A stretch of DNA of 64,000 bases from Cellulomonas fimi ATCC 484 (GTDB taxonomy: Bacteria; Actinomycetota; Actinomycetes; Actinomycetales; Cellulomonadaceae), in the NCBI RefSeq assembly GCF_000212695.1, contig NC_015514.1, positions 930,001-994,000 on the forward strand. The letters are read 5' to 3'. Below are positions 49,638 to 57,913 of this stretch, piece after piece. The position numbers and the translations under genes are program-made. Position 1 is the stretch's first letter; each line of letters starts with the position of its first letter. The notes under the pieces were generated by a model. That model did no database searches. It was given only the letters and a program-made list of their open reading frames with translations, and was not told the DNA's origin.

Positions 49638-50671
49638 GCGCCGTGCAGTCCGTGGTGCGGCACCGGTTGTTCTGGCCGGTCGTCGCGCTGGTCGTGCTCG
49701 TCGTGGCGAGCACGCTCAAGTCGCCGTCGTTCCTCGAGATCGCGGTGCGCGACGGGCACCTGTTCGGCGGGCCGGTCGACATCCTGCGGCGCAGCAGCGT
49801 CCTGCTGCTCGTGGCGCTGGGCATGACGCTCGTCATCGCGACGCGCGGCATCGACCTGTCGGTCGGTGCGGTCATGGCGATCGCGGGGGCGGTCGCGCTC
49901 ACGCAGATCGCGGCGTCGCCGAACCCGGGATCGCTCGCCACCGTGGCCGCCGCGATCGGCACCGCGCTGGTCATCGCGCTGGTCATCGGCCTGTTCAACG
50001 GGTTCCTCGTCGCCGTGGTGGGGATCCAGCCGATCATCGCGACGCTCGTGCTCATGACCGCCGGCCGCGGCATCGCGATGCTCATCACCGGCGGCAACAT
50101 CACGACCGTCACGAGCCAGCCGTACAAGACGCTCGCGTCGGGCTACTGGCTGTCGCTGCCGGTCGCGGCGATCATCGCGGGCGTCGTGTTCGCGGGCACG
50201 GCCCTCGTCACGCGCCGCACGGCGCTCGGCGTGCTCATCGAGTCCGTCGGCATCAACCCGTCGGCCAGCAGGCTCGCGGGCGTGCGGGCACGGACGATCA
50301 TCTGGACCGTCTACGTCGTGTGCGCGCTGTTCGCGTGCCTCGCGGGGTTCATCCGCAGCGCGGACACCATGGCGGCGGACGCGAACAACATCGGGCTGTT
50401 CATCGAGCTCGACGCGATCCTCGCGGTCGTCATCGGCGGCACGTCCCTCGCGGGCGGGAAGTTCTCGCTCACGGGGACGCTGGTCGGGACGCTCGTCATC
50501 ACGACGCTCACCCTGTCCATCACGATCCTGGGCATCCCGGCGAACGCCGTGTCCCTGTTCAAGGCCATCGTCGTCATCGCGGTCTGCCTCCTGCAGTCCC
50601 CGGTCGTGCAGCACAGGATGCGCGCACGACGACGCCGCACGGCCCCCGTCCCGGTGGAGGTGCCCGCCTGA
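49634..50671 (+). CDS. ytfT: Furanose importer permease 1 (YtfT-like)
   Basis: A 345-residue BPD_transp_2 permease with eight to ten membrane segments. The family motif GMTLVIATRGIDLSVGAVMAIAG (about 59-81), GLFNGFLVAVVGIQPIIATLVLMTAGRG, and the cytoplasmic SVGINPSASRLAGVRARTI block are all present. The ATG overlaps the ATPase stop. It pairs with the following permease as YtfT with YjfF. Confidence 0.9.
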   Translation: MSAVQSVVRHRLFWPVVALVVLVVASTLKSPSFLEIAVRDGHLFGGPVDILRRSSVLLLVALGMTLVIATRGIDLSVGAVMAIAGAVALTQIAASPNPGSLATVAAAIGTALVIALVIGLFNGFLVAVVGIQPIIATLVLMTAGRGIAMLITGGNITTVTSQPYKTLASGYWLSLPVAAIIAGVVFAGTALVTRRTALGVLIESVGINPSASRLAGVRARTIIWTVYVVCALFACLAGFIRSADTMAADANNIGLFIELDAILAVVIGGTSLAGGKFSLTGTLVGTLVITTLTLSITILGIPANAVSLFKAIVVIAVCLLQSPVVQHRMRARRRRTAPVPVEVPA

Positions 50672-51696
50672 TGGCCACGGACCAGCTCACGCGCACGCGT
50701 CGCGGCGGCGCCGCGACAGGAGCCCTCGCGGCGCCACGTCGGTGGCGGCTCGACGACCGGTACCTGCCGGTGCTCGGCACGCTCGTCGTGCTCGTCGCGA
50801 TGCTCGCGATCGGCGGCAGCCGCTACGAGAACTTCCTCACGGGGCGGGTGCTCGCGAACCTGCTCATCAACAACTCGTTCCTCGTCGTCCTGGCCGTCGG
50901 GATGACGTTCGTCATCCTCACGGGCGGGATCGACCTGTCGGTCGGGGCGGTGGTCGCGCTGTCGAGCATCGTCGCGGCGTGGATGCTGACGAACGGCTGG
51001 GACGCGGTGGTCGCGATCCCGGCGGCGATCCTCACGGGCACGCTGATCGGCCTGGCCGTGGGCCTGATGGTCCACGTGTTCGAGATACAGCCGTTCATCG
51101 CGACGCTCGCCGCGATGTTCCTCGCGCGCGGCCTGTGCTACCTCGTCGCGCCCGAGTCGATCCCGATCACGGACCCGACGATCGTCGCGCTCGCCCGGAC
51201 CCGGTGGGGCTCGGACGACGGGCTCGTGCTCACGCCGAGCGGACTCATCGCGCTCGCGGTGGTCGCGGTCGCGTTCGTGCTGCTGCACTACACGCGGTTC
51301 GGCCGCACGGTGTACGCGATCGGCGGCGGGGAGCAGTCCGCGCGGCTCATGGGCCTGCCCGTGGCCCGCACCAAGGTGCTCGTCTACGTCATCAGCGGCA
51401 CGTGCGCGGGGCTCGGCGGGCTGCTGTTCGCGATCTTCTCCCGGTCCGGCTACGCGCTCACGGGAGTGGGCATGGAGCTCGACGCGATCGCGGCCGTCGT
51501 CATCGGCGGCACGCTCCTGACGGGCGGCTCGGGGTTCGTGCTCGGGTCGGTGCTCGGCGTGCTCGTGCTGGGCCTCATCCAGACGGCCATCACGTTCGAG
51601 GGCACGCTCTCGTCGTGGTGGACGAAGATCGTCATCGGCGGGCTGCTGCTCGTCTTCGTCGTCCTCCAGCGCCTGCTGGCGCTGCGTCGCACCTGA
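50671..51696 (+). CDS. yjfF: Furanose importer permease 2 (YjfF-like)
   Basis: A 341-residue permease of the same family. GMTFVILTGGIDLSVGAVVALSS (about 76-98), the YjfF-like VHVFEIQPFIATLAAMFLARGLCYLV, and AIGGGEQSARLMGLPVARTKVLVY are diagnostic. Its ATG shares one base with the preceding stop (TGATG). The four-gene order binding protein, tandem ATPase, permease, permease equals ytfQRT-yjfF. Confidence 0.92.
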   Translation: MATDQLTRTRRGGAATGALAAPRRWRLDDRYLPVLGTLVVLVAMLAIGGSRYENFLTGRVLANLLINNSFLVVLAVGMTFVILTGGIDLSVGAVVALSSIVAAWMLTNGWDAVVAIPAAILTGTLIGLAVGLMVHVFEIQPFIATLAAMFLARGLCYLVAPESIPITDPTIVALARTRWGSDDGLVLTPSGLIALAVVAVAFVLLHYTRFGRTVYAIGGGEQSARLMGLPVARTKVLVYVISGTCAGLGGLLFAIFSRSGYALTGVGMELDAIAAVVIGGTLLTGGSGFVLGSVLGVLVLGLIQTAITFEGTLSSWWTKIVIGGLLLVFVVLQRLLALRRT

Positions 51697-51710
51697 CCTG
51701 CACCCCTGCC

Positions 51711-51751
51711 GCCGGTGGCTCGCGACGACCGATCCGTCGCGGGCCACCGGC
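51711..51751. terminator. Terminator between convergent importer and potassium-transport genes
   Basis: A 17-bp stem (51711-51727 with 51735-51751) containing one T-G pair, with a 7-base loop. It is positioned to serve both converging operons. Confidence 0.85.
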
Positions 51752-51788
51752 CTGCCCGACCCCGCACGACGCGGGTGGCGCGACCCGG

Positions 51789-52485
51789 TCAGGGGCGTGC
51801 GGCGAACCGCTCCAGGAGCTCGGCGTGGCCCGAGACGATGATGATGTCGTTCTGCGAGATCCGGGTCTCAGGCGTCGCGTAGACGAAGTCGATGCCGGGG
51901 CTCTTCACGCCGATGACGGTCACGCCGTAGCGCTCGCGGATGTTCGACTGCGCGAGCGTGAACCCCTGCGTCTCGCGCGGCGGGCGCATCTTCACGACCG
52001 TGAACCCGTCCTCGACCTCGATGTAGTCGAGCAGCTTGCCCGAGACGAGGTGCGCGACCCGGGCGCCCGCGTCGGCCTCCGGGAGGATCACGTGGTGCGC
52101 GCCGATGCGCTGCAGGATGCGCGCGTGCTCGGCGGAGATCGCCTTGGCCCAGATCTGCGGGATGCCCATGTCGACGAGGTTCCCGGCGATGAGCACGGAC
52201 GCCTCGATGTAGGAGCCGACGCCGACGACGGCGACGGGGAAGTCGCGCGCCGAGCTGCTCGAGAGCCTCGGGGTTGGCGGCGTCCGCCTCGACGAGCGGC
52301 ACGCGCCCGGCCCACTGCGCGACGAGGTCGGCGTCCCGCTCGACGGCCAGGACGTCCTGTCCGAGCCGGTCGAGGGTCGCGGCGATCGCCGACCCGAACC
52401 GCCCGAGCCCGATGACGAGGACGCCCGCGTCCTTCTTCGACCCGCGCCCGACGGGGCGCAGCGGGTCCTTCGTGGTGTCAGCCAA
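51789..52485 (-). pseudogene. TrkA/KtrA-type RCK potassium-channel regulator, frameshifted
   Basis: The RCK_N part is encoded from a TTG at 52485 (VLVIGLGRFGSAIAATLDR, NAD/ATP-binding GxGxxG, through VEADAANPEALEQLGA, 80 residues). The rest (RDFPVAVVGVGSYIEASVLIAG onward, then RCK_C with GVKSPGIDFVYATPETRISQ) continues in another frame down to a stop at 51789. The break lies in the dinucleotide run TCGCGCGC at 52243-52250; two extra bases would restore one frame. Without that, the first frame ends after 205 residues at 51868. It may be a real mutation or a sequencing slip. The subunit should gate the TrkH-type channel encoded just upstream. Confidence 0.85.
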
Positions 52486-53854
52486 TGATCGGCCTCTCTT
52501 CCGGCAGCCGGATCACGCGACGACGGTTGCGCAGCGCGAGCGCGGCCGCAAGCGTCATCGTGCCGGTCCGGCCGATGAACATGAGCACGGTCAGCACGTA
52601 CTTCCCGGCGTCGGGCATGTCCATGGTGATGCCGGTGGACAGCCCGCACGTGGCGAACGCCGAGATGGTCTCGAAGAGGATGACGTCGAGCGCCTCCCCG
52701 GTGATGGCGAGCAGCAGCAACGACGCGACGAGCACGAACGTCGCGGAGATGAACGACACCGCGATCGCGACCTGCAGCGCCTCGCGCGGGATGCGCCGCC
52801 CGTAGGCCTCGACGTCCTTGTCGCCGCGCGCCTCGGCGACGATCGCGAGCAGCATGACGGCGAGCGTCGTCACCTTGATGCCGCCCGCGGTCGACGCGGA
52901 CCCTCCGCCGACGAACATGAGCGCGTCCATGAGCAGCCAGGTGCCCTCGTGCATCTCGGCGATGTCGAAGGTCGTGAACCCGCCGGAGCGGGGCATGACC
53001 CCCGCGAACAGCGACGCGAGGGCGGTGGCGCTCGGGCCGAGCCCGCCGAACGTGTCGGGGTTGGTCCACTCGAACGCGGCGACGATGAGGGAGCCGAACA
53101 CGACGAGCGCGACGCTCGTCGTGAGGGTCAGCTTCGAGTGCAGGTTCCAGCGGCCGGGGCGGCGCAGGCTCCCCGCGACGTTGAGGATGACGGGGAAGCC
53201 GAGCGAGCCGACGAAGACGCCGACGATGATCGGCATCAGCACCCACCAGTCGGACGCGTACGGGAACAGCCCCTCGGGCGTCGGCACGAACCCCGCGCTG
53301 TTGAACGACGAGACGCCGTAGAAGATCGCGTGCCAGGCCGCCTCGCCCCAGCTCTCGTCGTACATGTGGAACCGGGGGAGCAGGACGAGGGCGATCGCGA
53401 CCTCGAACGCGGTCGACGTGATGATGACCGTGTTGACCAGCGACCCGACCTCGCCCAGCCGGGTGAACTTGGTCTCCGACGACACGAGCAGGCGCTGCGT
53501 GAGGCCGAGCCGGCGGGACACCGCCAGGCCGAGCAGCGACGCGAGCGTCATGACGCCCAGGCCGCCGATCTTGATGGCCACGAGGATGACGACGAGCCCC
53601 CACGTCGACCAGTACTCGCCCGTGGGGACGGTCACGAGGCCGGTCACGGTCGTGGCCGACGTCGCGGTGAACAGCGCGTCTGCGAACGGTGCCTGCTCGC
53701 CCGACACGGTGGCCCACGGGGCGTACAGCAGCAGCGTGATGACGGCGATGACGGTCCCGAAGACGCCGAGCGCGAGCCGAGCCGGTGACTGCCGCGCCGC
53801 GCGGTCGACGAGCTCGCGCACGTGGTACCGCACGCCCGGGCCAAGCCGCGCCAT
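52478..53854 (-). CDS. TrkH/KtrB-family potassium uptake protein
   Basis: A 458-residue channel-like potassium transporter with four membrane-pore-membrane repeats. The selectivity-filter-like loops are TSATTVTGLVTV (about 55-66), SSFNSAGFV (about 179-187), MPRSGGFTTFD (about 286-296) and TCGLSTGIT (about 409-417), each with a key Gly. Length is nearer KtrB than TrkH. GGAGGTGTG precedes the ATG at 53854. The RCK gene overlaps its end by 8 bp, the normal Ktr pairing. Confidence 0.93.
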   Translation of the reverse strand: MARLGPGVRYHVRELVDRAARQSPARLALGVFGTVIAVITLLLYAPWATVSGEQAPFADALFTATSATTVTGLVTVPTGEYWSTWGLVVILVAIKIGGLGVMTLASLLGLAVSRRLGLTQRLLVSSETKFTRLGEVGSLVNTVIITSTAFEVAIALVLLPRFHMYDESWGEAAWHAIFYGVSSFNSAGFVPTPEGLFPYASDWWVLMPIIVGVFVGSLGFPVILNVAGSLRRPGRWNLHSKLTLTTSVALVVFGSLIVAAFEWTNPDTFGGLGPSATALASLFAGVMPRSGGFTTFDIAEMHEGTWLLMDALMFVGGGSASTAGGIKVTTLAVMLLAIVAEARGDKDVEAYGRRIPREALQVAIAVSFISATFVLVASLLLLAITGEALDVILFETISAFATCGLSTGITMDMPDAGKYVLTVLMFIGRTGTMTLAAALALRNRRRVIRLPEERPIIG

Positions 53855-54062
53855 CACACCTCCGTCTGCGCACGCCGGCCCCTGCCGGACGGGCCAACTC
53901 TGGCACGCCGTGCGCCGCTCGCTCGACACGGGGCACCGGCGTGGTCCCGACCCGGCCGGCGACGCCCTGTGAGCGGGCCGGTGCGCACGGGCGGACGCGC
54001 GGCGCGCGGGCGGTCGGCGGCTCGGATCGACACGGGCGGGCGGCGGGTGCGACGGTGTCCGC

Positions 54063-55265
54063 ATGACGTCGCGGGGGCAGCGCCCACCCGCCCCGGTACG
54101 GGTGGTGTGGTCCACCGACATGCTCGCCTACGACTTCGGCCACGGGCACCCGATGACGTCGGAGCGGGTCGAGCTGACGATCCGCCTGGCCGAGGACCTG
54201 GGCCTGCTCGACGGGGGTGGCGTCGAGCTCGTGGACGCCCCGCCCGCGTCGGACGCGCTGCTCACGACGGTGCACGAGCCGGCCTACGTCGCGGCGGTGC
54301 GTGCCGCCTCGGAGCACGGCACCCCCGACCCGGCGCGCGGGCTGGGCACGTCGGACGACCCCGTCTTCCCGTCGATGCACGAGGCGGCGGCGCGCGTGGT
54401 GACGGGCACGGTGGACGCGGCGCTCGCGGTCTGGGAGGGCCGTGCGGAGCACGCCGTGAACGTGACGGGCGGCCTGCACCACGCGATGCCGGGCGCCGCG
54501 TCCGGGTTCTGCGTCTACAACGACGCCGCGGTCGCGATCCGCGCGCTGCTCGCAGCCGGTGCGGAGCGGGTGGCCTACGTCGACGTGGACGCGCACCACG
54601 GCGACGGGGTGCAGACGGTGTTCTGGGACGACCCGCGGGTCCTGACGGTCTCGGTGCACGAGACCGGCGCCGCGCTGTTCCCGGGGACGGGGTTCGCGCA
54701 GGAGGTCGGCGGTCCGGGCGCGACGGGCTCGGTGGTGAACGTCGCGCTGCCCGCCGGCACGGACGACACAGGCTGGCTGCGCGCGATCGAGGCGGTCGTC
54801 CCCGCGGTGGTCCGGGAGTTCGCGCCCGACGTGCTGGTGACGCAGCACGGCTGCGACTCGCACCTCATGGACCCGCTCACGCACCTGCGGGTCTCGGTCG
54901 ACGGCCAGCGCGCCGCGGCGGACCTGCTGCACGACCTGGCGCACGAGGCGGCGCACGGGCGCTGGGTGGCGCTGGGCGGCGGCGGGTACGCGGTGCTCGA
55001 CGTGGTGCCGCGGTCGTGGGCGCACCTGCTGGGCGTCGCGACGCACCGGCCGGTCGACCCGTCGACGGACGTGCCGCAGGGCTGGCGCGAGCTGGTCCGC
55101 GACCGCTACGGCCGGCTCGGGCCGGCGCGCATGACCGACGGGCGGCCGCTGCGCCTGCGCCCGTGGTCGGCCGGCTACGACCCGGCCGACGACGTCGACC
55201 GCGCGATCCGTGCGACGCGCTCGGCGGTGTTCCCGTCCTGGGGCCTGGACCCGGACCTCGACTGA
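54063..55265 (+). CDS. Histone-deacetylase-fold protein (AcuC-like)
   Basis: A 400-residue class I-type deacetylase homologue. Zinc ligands and catalytic residues are visible: GGLHHAMPGAASGFCVYND with the His dyad (about 137-155), VDVDAHHGDGVQTVFWDD with Asp and His ligands (about 176-193), HGCDSHLMDP with the third ligand Asp and GGGGY with the active-site Tyr (about 306-310). AcuC proteins deacetylate acetyl-CoA synthetase or other proteins. All key residues are intact. No ribosome-binding site is obvious before the ATG. Confidence 0.9.
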   Translation: MTSRGQRPPAPVRVVWSTDMLAYDFGHGHPMTSERVELTIRLAEDLGLLDGGGVELVDAPPASDALLTTVHEPAYVAAVRAASEHGTPDPARGLGTSDDPVFPSMHEAAARVVTGTVDAALAVWEGRAEHAVNVTGGLHHAMPGAASGFCVYNDAAVAIRALLAAGAERVAYVDVDAHHGDGVQTVFWDDPRVLTVSVHETGAALFPGTGFAQEVGGPGATGSVVNVALPAGTDDTGWLRAIEAVVPAVVREFAPDVLVTQHGCDSHLMDPLTHLRVSVDGQRAAADLLHDLAHEAAHGRWVALGGGGYAVLDVVPRSWAHLLGVATHRPVDPSTDVPQGWRELVRDRYGRLGPARMTDGRPLRLRPWSAGYDPADDVDRAIRATRSAVFPSWGLDPDLD

Positions 55266-55352
55266 GCGTCCGCGCTCCGAGCCGCTCGGGCGGTACCGGC
55301 CGGACGGGCGACGTCCCACGTGCCTCCCCTTTCACACGTGTCCCAGCCGCAC

Positions 55353-55358
55353 TAGGGT
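55353..55358 (+). promoter_or_regulatory. Candidate -10 of the BldC-like gene, below two CACGTG boxes
   Basis: TAGGGT lies 67 bases before the ATG at 55425. Two CACGTG palindromes at 55317-55322 and 55335-55340 lie just upstream, 18 bp apart, where an activator or repressor could bind. No other CACGTG pair like this was noticed in the window. Confidence 0.4.
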
Positions 55359-55424
55359 GGTCCGGCACCCAGGGGGAGCGCGCAGCCCGTCGCGTCGTCG
55401 GGCCAGGAACGAGAGAGCACGCCG

Positions 55425-55646
55425 ATGAGCGACCAGCCGGGCCGCACGCGATTCCTCACCGTCGTCGAGGTCGCCGACGTGATGCGCGTGTCGAAGATGA
55501 CGGTCTACCGGCTGCTCCACTCGGGCGAGCTGCCCGCGGTGCGTGTCGGCCGCTCGTTCCGCGTCCCGCAGGACGCGCTCGACCACTACCTGCGCACGTC
55601 CGTGGTGGAGCCGGAGCAGCAGGACCGCGGCCGCCTGTCGTCCTGA
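55425..55646 (+). CDS. BldC-like MerR/excisionase-type small DNA-binding protein
   Basis: A 73-residue single winged helix-turn-helix protein. FLTVVEVADVMRVSKMTVYRLLHSGELPAVRVGRSFRVP (residues 10-48) is the typical helix-turn-helix plus wing of the family that includes streptomycete BldC and phage excisionases. The gene just upstream of bS22 in actinobacteria is, as I recall, usually such a protein, so it is a chromosomal regulator rather than a phage remnant. No integrase is nearby. Confidence 0.85.
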   Translation: MSDQPGRTRFLTVVEVADVMRVSKMTVYRLLHSGELPAVRVGRSFRVPQDALDHYLRTSVVEPEQQDRGRLSS

Positions 55647-55807
55647 CCTGCCGCCACGCGTGCCCCGTCCGACGGGTTCTGCGGCCCTGACCTCGCGCGT
55701 CGCGGCGAGGGCCGGGGATCGCGTAAGGTAGGGCCTCGGACTTTCCCGTGCGTGGGCTCGCGGCCGTTGGCCGATGGACGGCACCGCGCGTCGATCGACC
55801 ATTAGCA

Positions 55808-55825
55808 GGGCCCGTGCACGGGCCC
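55808..55825 (+). other. Perfect 18-bp palindrome in the bS22 leader
   Basis: GGGCCCGTGCACGGGCCC is a complete palindrome 23 bases before the bS22 ATG. The leader from the likely -10 (TAAGGT at 55725-55730) to the ATG is over 100 bases, long for this genome, and would fold here. It might control translation of the ribosomal protein. Confidence 0.5.
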
Positions 55826-55848
55826 CCACCGGAAGCGAGTGAGGACCC

Positions 55849-55947
55849 ATGGGCTCCGTCATCAAGAAGCGCCGCAAGCGGATGGCCAAGAAGAAGCACC
55901 GCAAGCTGCTGCGCAAGACGCGCCACCAGCGTCGCAACAAGAAGTGA
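55849..55947 (+). CDS. Small ribosomal subunit protein bS22 (AURKAIP1/COX24 domain)
   Basis: A 32-residue, extremely basic protein beginning [18 protein letters not shown] and ending HQRRNKK. It matches bS22, found in the mycobacterial 30S subunit near the decoding centre, and the mitochondrial AURKAIP1/COX24 domain. At 32 codons it falls below common gene-finding cut-offs. GAGTGAGGACCC precedes the ATG. It follows the BldC-like gene in the same direction and is closed by a strong hairpin at 56012. Confidence 0.92.
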   Translation: MGSVIKKRRKRMAKKKHRKLLRKTRHQRRNKK

Positions 55948-56011
55948 CCTGTCACCGGTCGCCGTCCCCGTGACGACGGCCGGTGCGCCCCGGCCAGGCG
56001 GCCGGACATCC

Positions 56012-56037
56012 TCGGGCCCGGCAGCTGCCGGGCCCGA
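56012..56037 (+). terminator. Terminator-like perfect palindrome after bS22
   Basis: A 26-bp perfect palindrome (13 bp each side, centre between 56024 and 56025) lies 64 bases after the bS22 stop. A less regular inverted repeat precedes it at about 55953-55978. Confidence 0.65.
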
Positions 56038-56065
56038 CGTGTCTCCTGACCTGGCCCCTGGCGTT

Positions 56066-56081
56066 CGTACAACGATGTACG
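56066..56081. promoter_or_regulatory. LacI-type operator upstream of the third LacI gene
   Basis: CGTACA-ACGA-TGTACG is a perfect 6-bp inverted repeat with a 4-bp spacer. A TACGAT overlapping its right arm (56078-56083) can serve as a -10 box, so the site is well placed for autoregulation of the LacI gene at 56179. Confidence 0.6.
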
Positions 56082-56178
56082 ATGCCGAGTGCGCAGGTGT
56101 CGCAGGGGACTGCGCGCGTCGCTCTGCCACCATCGGTGTCCGGGGGCGGTCAGTGACGACGGGGCTCGGGAGGCAGGC

Positions 56179-57240
56179 ATGAGCAGGCGCACCGGTGCGG
56201 TGACGATGCACGAGGTCGCGGCGCGGGCGGGCGTGTCGATCAAGACCGTCTCCAACGTCCTCAACGGCTACCAGTACATCCGGCCCGCCACCAAGGAGAA
56301 GGTCGAGGCGGCCATCGCCGACCTCGGCTACCAGGTGAACATCACGGCGCGGAACCTGCGCCGCGGTCGCAGCGGGCTCATCGGCCTCGCGGTGCCCGAG
56401 CTGTCGCTGCCGTACTTCGCCGAGCTCGCGGACTCCGTGATCCGCGCCGCCGAGGCCCGCGGGGTCACGGTGCTCATCGAGCAGACCGGATCGGTGCGCG
56501 AGCGCGAGCTCGAGGTGCTCACCGGTCAGCGCCGGCACCTCACGGACGGCCTCATCTTCTCCCCGCTCGAGCTCGGTCCCGCCGACGTCGACGCCCTCAA
56601 GGTCGAGTACCCGATGGTGCTCCTCGGCGAGCGGATCTTCGGCGGCCCCGCCGACCACGTCACCATGAGCAACGTCGACGGCGCACGCGCCGCGGTCCAG
56701 CACCTGCTGGACCAGGGTCGCCGCCGCATCGCCGTCATCGGCGCGCACGAGGGCGAGACCATCGGCTCCGCCGCGCTGCGCGTGCAGGGCTACCGCGAGG
56801 CGCTCGACGCCGCGGGCATCCCGTTCGACCCCGCGCTCGTGGGCGAGGCGGGCCTGTGGCACCGCGCGACGGGCGCCGAGACGATGCACCGCCTGCTCGA
56901 CTCGGGCGTCGAGATCGACGCCGTGTTCGGCCTCAACGACGCCCTCGCGCTCGGCGCGCTGCACGCGCTGCACGCCCGCCGGGTCGACGTGCCGGGCCGG
57001 ATCGCCGTCATCGGCTGGGACGACATCGAGGAGACGGCCTACTCCTCGCCGACGCTGTCGACCGTGTCGCCGGGCCGCGAGCAGATCGCGCGCACCGCCG
57101 TCGACCTGCTGCTCGCCCGCATCGACGACCCCGAGGTCGACCGCCCGTTCGAGCGCGTCGTCGCCGACTTCACGATCGTCGGCCGCGAGTCCACCCTGGG
57201 CGACGCCGCCCCCGAGGTCGCGGTTCCCGTCGCGCGCTGA
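56179..57240 (+). CDS. LacI-family regulator, probably of the arabino-oligosaccharide locus
   Basis: A 353-residue repressor with HTH MHEVAARAGVSIKTVSNVLNG (about 9-29), hinge NITARNLRRGRSGLIGLAVP and a sugar-binding domain ending ERVVADFTIVGREST. GGGAGGCAGGC precedes the ATG. The nearest sugar operon is the minus-strand ABC/GH43 set 2.7 kb away, separated by hipBA; I infer it is the target. The matching operator would be expected beyond the window, upstream of the binding-protein gene. Confidence 0.88.
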   Translation: MSRRTGAVTMHEVAARAGVSIKTVSNVLNGYQYIRPATKEKVEAAIADLGYQVNITARNLRRGRSGLIGLAVPELSLPYFAELADSVIRAAEARGVTVLIEQTGSVRERELEVLTGQRRHLTDGLIFSPLELGPADVDALKVEYPMVLLGERIFGGPADHVTMSNVDGARAAVQHLLDQGRRRIAVIGAHEGETIGSAALRVQGYREALDAAGIPFDPALVGEAGLWHRATGAETMHRLLDSGVEIDAVFGLNDALALGALHALHARRVDVPGRIAVIGWDDIEETAYSSPTLSTVSPGREQIARTAVDLLLARIDDPEVDRPFERVVADFTIVGRESTLGDAAPEVAVPVAR

Positions 57241-57285
57241 CGCCGGTGCGCCTCCGGCGCCGTTGTCCGGATGCTCGCATCATCG

Positions 57286-57375
57286 CGTTATCCGTATAGC
57301 CGCCTCCTCTGGGTCGGCCATACGGAAATGCGTATGATGGGGTCCTGACCGAGTGACACACGCATATCCGTATGG
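57286..57375. promoter_or_regulatory. Three TATCCGTAT-type operators upstream of hipBA
   Basis: CCATACGGAAATGCG (57318-57332) is an inverted copy of CGCATATCCGTATGG (57361-57375), matching at 14 of 15 positions. A third, weaker copy, containing TATCCGTATA, is at 57289-57298. The TATCC core recalls the HipB operators of E. coli (TATCC-N8-GGATA). They cover the promoter and the leader, as expected for autorepression by HipB-HipA. Confidence 0.7.
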
Positions 57376-57382
57376 AGCGCCG

Positions 57383-57913
57383 ATGGACCGTGACGACGAG
57401 ACGCTCGCACGCATCGCGCAGTCCCTGCGCGACCGGCGCGTCGAGCTGGGACTGAGCCAGTCCGAGCTCGCGGAGCGACTCGGGCTGACCCAGGCGTATC
57501 TGTCGAAGCTCGAGACGGCAGGAGCCACCACGCAGCTCCGGCGCCTGGTGGCCGTCCTCGGAGCCGTCGGGCTGGACCTGGTCGCGCTGCCCAGGACCCA
57601 TCCCGCGGTGCGCGAGGAGCGCAGCCGGCCGCTCGCACCCGTGCACCGGAAGGCCACGCCCTCCGACGAGCTGCGCCGCGCCCTGCAGCGTCTCGACCTG
57701 TCACGCGTGTCCGACCCGGAAGCGGCCGCCCGCTTCGCCGCCCTCCGCGACGTCCTCGCCGACGGGTCGGGCGAGGGCCAGGAGAGCCCGCGAGCGCGGA
57801 ACCTCGTGCGGTCGTTGCGCTCCCTCGCGCAGTCGGACGAGGCGCTGTCGTTGGTCGACCCGAGCGTCCGCGCGGTCCTGCTGGCGCTCCGAGACGCGGA
57901 GCCCCACCGGTGA
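57383..57913 (+). CDS. hipB: HipB-like antitoxin with a long C-terminal extension
   Basis: A 176-residue DNA-binding protein. The Xre-type helix-turn-helix (LRDRRVELGLSQSELAERLG, LTQAYLSKLE, about 15-45) and the following dimerisation strand (LVAVLGAVGLDLVALPRT) match HipB. E. coli HipB is about 88 residues; here about 90 further residues, mostly helical and Arg/Ala-rich, follow. I chose ATG at 57383 for its GGAG 8 bases upstream and because an earlier GTG (57353) would place an operator inside the gene. GTGA overlap with hipA. Confidence 0.85.
   Translation: MDRDDETLARIAQSLRDRRVELGLSQSELAERLGLTQAYLSKLETAGATTQLRRLVAVLGAVGLDLVALPRTHPAVREERSRPLAPVHRKATPSDELRRALQRLDLSRVSDPEAAARFAALRDVLADGSGEGQESPRARNLVRSLRSLAQSDEALSLVDPSVRAVLLALRDAEPHR

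Noticed and set aside
52486..55319. Minus-strand open frame extending upstream of the RCK fragment across the TrkH and deacetylase genes
   Set aside because: Only its last 150 codons are real protein (the frameshifted RCK part). The rest is a shadow of other genes.
55425..55646. Excisionase-like HTH as sign of a prophage
   Set aside because: No integrase, attachment site or phage gene is near; it lies beside bS22, a chromosomal neighbourhood for BldC-like proteins.
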